This document shows, one piece after another, positions 1 to 4,642 of a DNA stretch of 7,209 nt. A program made the translations under genes and the position numbers. Under the pieces are notes generated by a model, which worked only from the letters and a program-made list of their open reading frames with translations, was not told the origin of the DNA and did not search any database. Location of the stretch: contig JAUVJB010000157.1 of NCBI GenBank assembly GCA_030592465.1, positions 1 through 7,209 on the forward strand, written 5' to 3'. The stretch is from Bacteroidota bacterium. Its GTDB lineage: Bacteria; Bacteroidota; Bacteroidia; Bacteroidales; B39-G9. Numbering within the stretch: position 1 is the first letter of the stretch; every line of letters begins with the position of its first letter.

Positions 1-96
1 AGCTTCGAGCGTAAAGAAATTTTTTCTGGTCGCCTTGATATGTTTGAAAATAAATTAATTGAAACACCTTCAAAAAAAAACACAATAAATCATTAA
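1..96 (+). CDS. C-terminal end of an unidentified gene (partial)
   Basis: Frame 1 is open from the left edge to a TAA at 94-96 and encodes the last 31 residues of a protein whose start lies outside the window. The visible part reads SFERKEIFSGRLDMFENK and then a lysine/asparagine-rich tail ending in NH. It is charged and has no recognisable domain, so I do not name it. In phage genomes a nuclease of the kind that follows is often preceded by a single-strand annealing protein or another recombination gene, but nothing in these residues tests that. The strand and the short gap to the next gene suggest the same transcription unit. Confidence 0.6.
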   Translation, partial: SFERKEIFSGRLDMFENKLIETPSKKNTINH

Positions 97-129
97 AATT
101 ATATACAATTAATATTTTAAATTATATAC
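96..129 (+). repeat. AT-rich intergenic direct repeat upstream of nuclease gene
   Basis: The 56-bp gap between the partial gene and the nuclease gene (97-152) is almost entirely A and T. It contains the 11-mer AAATTATATAC twice, at 96-106 and 119-129, spaced 23 bp apart. This could be an operator, or it may be chance in low-complexity DNA. I see no clear Bacteroidota-type promoter (TTTG about 20 bp before TAnnTTTG) in the gap. The stretch just before the ATG at 153 is A/T-rich with no GGAGG-like ribosome site, the style of all starts in this window. Confidence 0.25.
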
Positions 130-152
130 TAATCAATTAAAATTAAATTATT

Positions 153-1232
153 ATGAAAAACCAAAATTTTAAAACACCTATTGACGAAGTTTTTTTTAGA
201 AGCTCAAAAATTGGACTGTTGGCGGGTGGATTAATTCGCCACGGATTAACGGAAAAACAACGTGAAAAAATGGATGAGTTGGAGCTATTAAAAAGAACTC
301 CGATAGGTTTGTCTGAAAAACAACAATTAGATTTGAATGTTTTTGATAAAAAAATTAAAGACGGCGAAACGTTAACGCCTTCGCAAATGGAAAAAAGAGA
401 CGATTTTAAAAGCCGGTTAAAACGCCCTAAAGGATTAACTCCTATTCAAGAGGTAAAGCTTCAAGAACTAAAAGAACGTAACGCCAGACCCCCCGAATTA
501 TCTCAGGGTGCTAAAACCTACGTTAAGGAAGTTTGGTTGAAAAATGAAAAAGGCTTCTACGAAGAAATAACTGATAAAAAATTAAAAAAAGGAACTCAAG
601 GAGAAGAAGATGCTATTAATTTAATTTCATTTGTTGACGGAATTATGTACATTAAAAATGAAACTCGAATTTCTAAGAACCACCTTACAGGTGAATGTGA
701 TGTTAATTCTTATTTTGACAAACTCGAAACAGAGGACGGCGAACTTTTAGAGGCGAGAGTAATTGACGATACAAAATGTTCGTGGAATCCCCGAACGTTC
801 ATGTCAGCAAGTTTAACTACTGGTTACGAATGGCAAGGCAGAGCTTATTTAAATCTTTACGATGCTGATATTTTTCGACTTCGACATTGCCTTGTAAATT
901 GCCCTCCAAATGTTTTTAACGATGAGTACAAACGCTTTTGTTTCCAGCGCGGTATTATTGACGACACTATTAAAGATTATCACCCTGAGATTATACAGTT
1001 CGTCAAAAATTACATTTACGATTTCAAATCGTTTATGTTTAACAAAATATATTATCCTGAAACTGTTGTTAAATTAGCTCAAGAAATCGAATTCCAATAT
1101 ACAATCCCTGAAAGAAATAAAACTTTTATTTTTGAACGTGATTTCGGACTGGAAGCTGTTCTTCTTACATCTGTCCAGCTCGCTGTGGAATATTATAAAA
1201 CAATCACCTTAAATATGATTGAAAATGAATAA
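153..1232 (+). CDS. PD-(D/E)XK phage nuclease, RecB/YqaJ-like, with N-terminal 21-aa repeats
   Basis: Probable magnesium-dependent exonuclease that processes DNA ends for recombination or replication. The C-terminal half (about residues 140-359) carries the active-site pattern of the PD-(D/E)XK superfamily in order: G147-x3-E151, G180-E-C-D183, the D206-T-K208 core within IDDTKCSW, and the downstream Q228-x3-Y232 motif typical of RecB, Cas4 and YqaJ-type nucleases. All expected catalytic positions are intact. Residues 31-114 are four 21-residue repeats, each with L-[ST]-x-x-Q near its start; a fifth, degenerate unit leads into the nuclease. This charged, probably helical region is not part of the catalytic fold. 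The ATG at 153 is the first in frame after the upstream gap. The stop overlaps the start of the next gene, so translation is probably coupled. The nuclease call is firm; its exact DNA substrate, and whether it pairs with an annealing protein, are unknown. Confidence 0.82.
   Translation: MKNQNFKTPIDEVFFRSSKIGLLAGGLIRHGLTEKQREKMDELELLKRTPIGLSEKQQLDLNVFDKKIKDGETLTPSQMEKRDDFKSRLKRPKGLTPIQEVKLQELKERNARPPELSQGAKTYVKEVWLKNEKGFYEEITDKKLKKGTQGEEDAINLISFVDGIMYIKNETRISKNHLTGECDVNSYFDKLETEDGELLEARVIDDTKCSWNPRTFMSASLTTGYEWQGRAYLNLYDADIFRLRHCLVNCPPNVFNDEYKRFCFQRGIIDDTIKDYHPEIIQFVKNYIYDFKSFMFNKIYYPETVVKLAQEIEFQYTIPERNKTFIFERDFGLEAVLLTSVQLAVEYYKTITLNMIENE
243..494 (+). repeat. Four 21-codon tandem repeats coding the nuclease N-terminus
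   Basis: Units start at residues 31, 52, 73 and 94 of the nuclease, an exact period of 21 residues (63 bp). Their first six residues read GLTEKQ, GLSEKQ, TLTPSQ and GLTPIQ. Position 2 is always Leu, position 3 Thr or Ser, position 6 Gln, position 13 Leu or Phe, and position 20 Pro or Gly. A fifth unit starting at residue 115 (ELSQGA) keeps Leu, Ser and the hydrophobic position 13 but lacks the Gln. The DNA copies have diverged, so this is an old protein-level repeat, not a recent duplication. Confidence 0.8.
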
Positions 1233-1668
1233 GCCTGAGCAAATACAAGAATGTAAAAGAATTAAATCGTTAATTGAAAAATTGTCCGGCATTAACAATA
1301 TCGGAATAAAATCAAAAAAAAATGATATTCCAGACTTAAAAAAAATCTATTGTAAATTATCTAGGGTGCAAACTAATGCACCCTATTCTATAATAGGGTC
1401 TATTTTAAGGGCAAATTATAATCACGCTTCTGTCCTGTATTCGATTCGTAAATTTGATGAACTATATAACAACAAACAACTCAATGGGGCTGACGTGTAC
1501 GGTCAGGCTGTTTATTATCTTAATAATTATCACCCTATCGCTAGAGATAGAGCTTTGTTAAATGATTTCCTTCAATGGGTTTTTGACGAGAAAGCTAATA
1601 TTAAAATGGACATTAATGTTTGTGATTTTGTAGATATTTATTTAAAAATAAAAACAAGTAAACAATAA
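1225..1668 (+). CDS. Stand-alone DnaA domain IV-like DNA-binding protein
   Basis: 147-residue protein. Residues about 35-82 resemble the C-terminal DnaA-box-binding helix-turn-helix domain of the initiator DnaA: a helix around DLKKIYCKLSR, then IIGSILRANYNHASVLYSIR and KFDEL. This parallels the bacterial pattern IGxxFGxRDHTTVxxAxxKIxxL; the His-x-x-Val and the following Arg-Lys are kept, while the Arg of RDH is replaced by Tyr and the Asp by Asn. There is no room for the AAA+ ATPase domain, so it is a DNA-binding protein and not a full initiator. It may recruit replication proteins, compete with host DnaA or regulate genes. I chose the ATG at 1225, which overlaps the nuclease stop by 8 bp; a TTG two codons earlier (1219) is possible but less likely. 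The C-terminal third matches nothing I know. Confidence 0.65.
   Translation: MNKPEQIQECKRIKSLIEKLSGINNIGIKSKKNDIPDLKKIYCKLSRVQTNAPYSIIGSILRANYNHASVLYSIRKFDELYNNKQLNGADVYGQAVYYLNNYHPIARDRALLNDFLQWVFDEKANIKMDINVCDFVDIYLKIKTSKQ
1362..1399. repeat. Three-arm inverted/direct repeat (TAGGGT-ACCCTA-TAGGGT) inside the dnaA-like gene
   Basis: TAGGGT occurs at 1362-1367 and 1394-1399, with its reverse complement ACCCTA between them at 1380-1385. The left pair extends to a perfect 8-bp stem (AGGGTGCA 1363-1370 with TGCACCCT 1377-1384, 6-nt loop). The right pair extends to a 7-bp stem (CCCTATT 1381-1387 with AATAGGG 1392-1398, 4-nt loop). The two stems share CCCT and so cannot form together. CACCCTAT of the middle arm (1379-1386) recurs at 1531-1538 in the same gene. 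It may be a protein-binding cluster, an RNA switch or chance; the arms are GC-rich for this DNA. Confidence 0.4.
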
Positions 1669-1742
1669 CCTATTTTATTTTAATATGTCAATTTATTTGT
1701 TTAATTTTAAACCTTTAACCTTTAATTTCTAAAATTGCAATT

Positions 1743-1931
1743 ATGAAACAACCAACAATTAAACAGCTTGAAGCTACGAATAAGGCTTATTTGCTTCGTC
1801 AAAAATCAAAAAACGATAATGAACTTGCCGAACAATTAGGCTTGGCAAAAGTTACACTCTATACCCGTTTGAAAAAATCAAACTGGAAAAAACCCGAATT
1901 AGCATTAATCAATTTACTTTCTAATAATTAA
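1743..1931 (+). CDS. Small helix-turn-helix DNA-binding protein
   Basis: 62-residue protein. A helix-turn-helix is readable at about residues 25-48: a first helix NDNELAEQLGL, then the recognition helix AKVTLYTRLKKSNW. The A-x-x-L-G-[LI]-x-x-x-T-L-Y-x-R-L pattern is common in small phage and prophage regulators of the Fis/XRE type. There is no other domain, so it probably acts as a dimer on DNA as a repressor or activator of phage genes. The target is unknown. It follows the largest gap of the plus-strand run (1669-1742), which contains the short direct repeat ACCTTTAACCTTTAA at about 1710-1724; this gap is the likeliest place for a promoter or for autoregulation, although I find no convincing promoter boxes. 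The ATG at 1743 follows an A/T-rich leader. Confidence 0.65.
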   Translation: MKQPTIKQLEATNKAYLLRQKSKNDNELAEQLGLAKVTLYTRLKKSNWKKPELALINLLSNN

Positions 1932-1937
1932 TTAATT

Positions 1938-2219
1938 ATGAAAAAAATTCCACCACCAGAAAGCCAAATCCAAGAAATTTTATTCGAGTTAATAAACAGA
2001 CTCTTCGTTGATAGGAAAACAATGATGTTGAGTTCGGGCGTACTGAACTTAACGGCTCAAATCTCAAACATTCGTAATAAAGGTATTAATATAGCATCAA
2101 ACGAAGTAACCACGACAAATAAGTTTAATCGTGAGGTTAAATTTGTGCGCTATAGCTTAAAGGATAAAAAAGAAGCCGTAAAAGTGTACTTAAATATGAA
2201 AAAAAATCAAACCTTATAA
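1938..2219 (+). CDS. Phage winged helix-turn-helix domain protein (HTH_39-like)
   Basis: 93-residue protein. Residues about 9-24 form a helix (QIQEILFELINRLF). Residues 36-49 look like a recognition helix (LNLTAQISNIRNKG), followed by INIASNE and a polar hairpin up to VKFVRYSL (about 50-74) that reads as a wing. The pattern of a helix, then LxxRI-x-x-LR-x-x-G-x-x-I, then a beta wing is that of the small phage winged-helix family annotated as HTH_39, found in replication or regulatory modules. Here the usual Arg before Ile is Gln (A-Q-I-S-N-I-R). It starts 6 bp after the previous stop and ends 3 bp before the next gene, so it is cotranscribed. Its DNA target and role (regulation or replication accessory) cannot be read from the sequence. 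Confidence 0.6.
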   Translation: MKKIPPPESQIQEILFELINRLFVDRKTMMLSSGVLNLTAQISNIRNKGINIASNEVTTTNKFNREVKFVRYSLKDKKEAVKVYLNMKKNQTL

Positions 2220-2222
2220 ATC

Positions 2223-2483
2223 ATGAATGATTTAAATTATATCTTAAAGTCTAAAATAATTGTACATATACTTAATTATTTTGATGACAATGATGCTTTA
2301 GAAAAAAAATTAGCAATTGAAAATTTAGAAATTTTCGCAAGGTTTTACAATTTTAAACTTCGCCGTCAGATTTCTAATCCAGATGTTAAACAACATTTAA
2401 GAGATTTTATTTTGAATTACACAGGATATATTTCGACGATTCAAAATCTTTATAATTCTTTATACAATGAAAAAGAAAATTAA
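2223..2483 (+). CDS. Hypothetical 86-aa protein, upstream-overlapping the methyltransferase gene
   Basis: I do not recognise this protein. It is predicted to be mostly helical, with alternating hydrophobic and charged residues (KIIVHILNYF near the N-terminus, IENLEIFARFYNF in the middle, LYNSLYNEKEN at the end). It has no membrane segment, signal peptide or metal-binding cysteines. It begins 3 bp after the previous stop, and its last 17 bp overlap the start of the C5 methyltransferase gene, so translation of the two is probably coupled. The overlap and packing support a real gene and suggest expression with the methyltransferase, but a functional link is only inferred. Confidence 0.6.
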   Translation: MNDLNYILKSKIIVHILNYFDDNDALEKKLAIENLEIFARFYNFKLRRQISNPDVKQHLRDFILNYTGYISTIQNLYNSLYNEKEN

Positions 2484-3501
2484 TGTACTAAGTTTATTTG
2501 GAGGGATGGAAACTCTCAGACAATCGCTTATCGACCTGAACATTAAGGCTAACAATTATTATAGTAGTGAAGTTAAGCCGTGTGCAATAAAATTTCAAAA
2601 ACATAAATACCCGAATATAATTCAATTAGGCGACATAAATAATTGGCAATCATGGAGCGTTGATTGGAAAGGTATTGATTTTGTTGGTAGCGGTTCGCCG
2701 TGTCAAGATTTGAGTATTGCTGGTAAACGAAAAGGGATAACAGGAGATAGGAGTAAACTTTTTTTTGTTTTTGTGGATATTTTAAACCACGTAAAAAAAT
2801 TAAATCCGGATGTGATATTTTTACAAGAAAATGTAGGCGGCGCACCAAAAGAAGATATAAGGATCATGAGCGAATCGTTAAATATTTTACCCGTAAAAAT
2901 TAACAGTAAATTACTAACAGCTCAATTAAGAGATCGATATTATTGGACAAATATTAATGTTAGAACGGATTGGACGGGGTATAATTGGACTAATATTCCG
3001 CAACCAAAAGATAAGCATATAATGTTTAGAGATATTATTGAAAATGGAAGTGTTAAAAAGGACAAAGCCTATACTATATTAGAAAGTGAAAGCCGCCCAT
3101 TAAAAAATGAAACAAAACTCCTCCTCCGTTCGGAAGTCGGGGGGTTTGTAAATATTGTTTATATAAAAAATAACGAAGTAATGGTTAAGACTAACACAAC
3201 AAAAGGATATGATATTTTGACAGAAAACGATTGTCTTAATTTATCTTTTCCAAAAAGCACAACAAGAAGAGGAGGGATTACAAAGGGCAAGTCTCCGTGT
3301 CTTTTAGCAGGAAATGAACCACTTTATTCCTTGAAAGGCAATAAAATAAGAATTTTGTCACAAATTGAGCTTGAAAGGTTACAAGGATTCCAGGACGGGC
3401 ACACAAGCATGTTGACGCGAAATGAAGCGGCTGGGCTTTTGGGTGACGGATGGACTTTGCCGGTAATAAATCATATATTATCTTTTTTAAATTATGATTA
3501 A
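2467..3501 (+). CDS. DNA (cytosine-5-)-methyltransferase, orphan phage enzyme
   Basis: Transfers a methyl group from S-adenosylmethionine to carbon 5 of cytosine in a specific DNA sequence. The conserved C5 motifs appear in order: I, NVLSLFGGMETL (FGG at 11-13); an acidic residue of motif II, E35; III, LGDI (D56); IV, GSGSPCQDLS with catalytic Cys79; VI, E121-N122-V123; VIII, QLRDR (153-157); IX, RLQGF (304-308); X, GDGWTLPV (326-333). At 344 residues it is a normal-length, intact enzyme. Residues about 165-300 are the target recognition region, which sets sequence specificity and cannot be decoded by eye. The wording of motifs I and IV resembles the Dnmt3-like C5 enzymes seen in phages. No restriction endonuclease is adjacent, so it most likely protects phage DNA from host restriction or marks it for regulation. 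Its start overlaps the previous gene by 17 bp and its end overlaps the next by 8 bp. Confidence 0.95.
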   Translation: MKKKINVLSLFGGMETLRQSLIDLNIKANNYYSSEVKPCAIKFQKHKYPNIIQLGDINNWQSWSVDWKGIDFVGSGSPCQDLSIAGKRKGITGDRSKLFFVFVDILNHVKKLNPDVIFLQENVGGAPKEDIRIMSESLNILPVKINSKLLTAQLRDRYYWTNINVRTDWTGYNWTNIPQPKDKHIMFRDIIENGSVKKDKAYTILESESRPLKNETKLLLRSEVGGFVNIVYIKNNEVMVKTNTTKGYDILTENDCLNLSFPKSTTRRGGITKGKSPCLLAGNEPLYSLKGNKIRILSQIELERLQGFQDGHTSMLTRNEAAGLLGDGWTLPVINHILSFLNYD

Positions 3502-3727
3502 AAATAAAAAATTAATTGATTACGTAATAAATAAAAGAATGAAAAGAAATGACCCGGTTACAGAATTTGCAATTAGAAATAAAGCCTCACCTATTGAAAT
3601 GTGGGGCGAATTTATACCCTTTACGAATGAGGCATATAATAATATTTATCAATTAAAAACAGACGGGATTAAGTTAAAATTTAAACATACAACATTAACG
3701 ATTAACGCTCGCCACAAATTAAATTAA
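3494..3727 (+). CDS. Hypothetical 77-aa protein, coupled to the methyltransferase gene
   Basis: I do not recognise it. The start codon lies in ATGATTAA, which also contains the methyltransferase stop (8-bp overlap), a layout typical of coupled translation. The protein is basic (MIKNKKLIDYVINKRMKRND at the N-terminus), with a middle part containing IEMWGEFIPF and a C-terminal stretch with alternating hydrophobic residues (IKLKFKHTTLTI) that suggests beta strands. There is no membrane segment or known motif. It ends one base before the next gene. Its position behind the methyltransferase is compatible with an accessory DNA-binding role, but this is a guess. Confidence 0.55.
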   Translation: MIKNKKLIDYVINKRMKRNDPVTEFAIRNKASPIEMWGEFIPFTNEAYNNIYQLKTDGIKLKFKHTTLTINARHKLN

Positions 3728-3728
3728 A

Positions 3729-4154
3729 ATGTCAGTAAACAACAGAAAACAAAGAAATTACATTTATGGATTAACCTTTTTAAAATGGACTCCAGAACAA
3801 AGGCTTTCTAGTTTAGAACAAATTTCTATTGAAACATCTTTAGCAGCTCATAAATTCGGGACTAAACCGGATGAGGAAAGGTTTAATAAACTTTGCGAAT
3901 CGATTTCGGATTTAGAAACAATGATTGAAGTTGCTGAAGAAAGTTTCCCGAAACTAAGGGAAACCGCCGACAAAATTATGAAGTCAAAATTAGTGACGTT
4001 AAAAAAACAAACTGTTTTAAAAAATGCAGCAAAAAAACATGAGGAGAAGGCAGTTGAAAAGAAAAAAGAAGCCCTAAACCTTGCAAAAGTAATTGAGGGG
4101 CAAAAGAAAAATTCTAAAAAATTAAATTATTTCGGGAAATTGTTCCGATTATAA
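3729..4154 (+). CDS. Hypothetical lysine-rich coiled-coil protein
   Basis: 141-residue protein, the last gene of the plus-strand run. The N-terminal third is mixed (RNYIYGLTFLKWTPEQRLSS). From about residue 45 to 125 it is a long, highly charged helical region (EERFNKLCESISDLETMIEV, then lysine-rich segments around 95-120) likely to form a coiled coil. It ends in a basic, aromatic tail (NYFGKLFRL). No catalytic motif, signal peptide or membrane segment is visible. It follows the previous gene after one base and is followed 14 bp later by the terminator hairpin. I do not know its function; phage early operons often end in small proteins of this kind. Confidence 0.6.
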   Translation: MSVNNRKQRNYIYGLTFLKWTPEQRLSSLEQISIETSLAAHKFGTKPDEERFNKLCESISDLETMIEVAEESFPKLRETADKIMKSKLVTLKKQTVLKNAAKKHEEKAVEKKKEALNLAKVIEGQKKNSKKLNYFGKLFRL

Positions 4155-4168
4155 TATTTTAATATAAT

Positions 4169-4206
4169 AAAAAAGCCGTTAGATGTAACTCTAACGGCTT
4201 TTTTTT
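4169..4206. terminator. Bidirectional intrinsic terminator between convergent modules
   Basis: A perfect 9-bp stem, GCCGTTAGA (4175-4183) and TCTAACGGC (4190-4198), encloses the 6-nt loop TGTAAC. It is flanked by six As on the left (4169-4174) and eight Ts on the right (4199-4206), so both RNA strands end in a stem followed by a U run. It lies 14 bp after the plus-strand stop at 4154, and the minus-strand stop (4205-4207) sits in its T tract. It is therefore placed to stop both convergent operons. Confidence 0.93.
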
Positions 4207-4588
4207 ATTGCATTTTAATCTTAAGCATCTTTATGATAGCCTGTATAATCTGTATATCAAAAATAGAATTTGCAGCCATAGCAGATGCGATTCCATAAAT
4301 AACAACCCACATAATAGTTGCGTTTTCAAAAATTCCTATATTTAACCACCATCCAATAAAGGCTAATACAATAGAAATAATCCACGAAAGCGTTACGGTC
4401 CACTTCCCTTCCAAATTAAATAGTCTTTTAAAAAATTCCGTTATAGGCAATACAATTGCAGATAATGCAACTATTGACCCGAAATAATACTCCATTCCTA
4501 CCTGAGTAGGTAATATGCTTATATTGCCACAAATAGCAATAACAGGTAACATAAGCAACATGACAAATAATAAAACAGTTTTTTTCAT
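4205..4588 (-). CDS. Holin-like small membrane protein
   Basis: 127-residue, strongly hydrophobic protein, probably inserted in the inner membrane. A hydrophobic N-terminal segment (about residues 4-20, after MKK) may be a signal peptide or first membrane helix. Further membrane helices are likely at about 35-53, 64-84 and 91-108. The tail is short and basic (IIKMLKIKMQ). The layout and phrases such as LPITEFFKRLFN, LSWIISIVLAFIGWWLNIGI and NSIFDIQ resemble putative holins of Bacteroidota phages, which form the membrane lesions that release endolysin or collapse the membrane at lysis. It is the last gene of the minus-strand late module, 54 bp after the tape measure gene, and ends inside the terminator. 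No endolysin is visible in the window. Another small phage membrane protein remains possible. Confidence 0.6.
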   Translation of the reverse strand: MKKTVLLFVMLLMLPVIAICGNISILPTQVGMEYYFGSIVALSAIVLPITEFFKRLFNLEGKWTVTLSWIISIVLAFIGWWLNIGIFENATIMWVVIYGIASAMAANSIFDIQIIQAIIKMLKIKMQ

Positions 4589-4642
4589 TTTAATAATTTT
4601 TAATTAATAATTAATTTAATAAAGCGCAATATACAAAAAAAA

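Noticed and set aside
39..46. TATGTTTG, a perfect match to the Bacteroidota -7 box TAnnTTTG
   Set aside because: It sits inside the coding end of the upstream gene, and no TTTG-like -33 element is found at the right distance, so a promoter call is not supported.
2573..2848. Minus-strand open frame of 91 codons
   Set aside because: It lies wholly antisense to the catalytic part of the C5 methyltransferase, whose motifs prove the plus frame is the coding one.
489..3144. Runs of six C or G (489-494, 3139-3144, and a third at 6203-6208) in AT-rich DNA, considered as phase-variation or frameshift sites
   Set aside because: Each encodes Pro-Pro or Gly-Gly in an uninterrupted frame, and six bases is short for slippage-based switching.
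4606..4637. Possible minus-strand promoter before the holin-like gene (TTTG at 4637-4634, 20-bp spacer, TAATTATT at 4613-4606)
   Set aside because: The -7 box matches only partly and the region is almost pure A/T, so such matches arise by chance; cotranscription with the tape measure gene explains expression.
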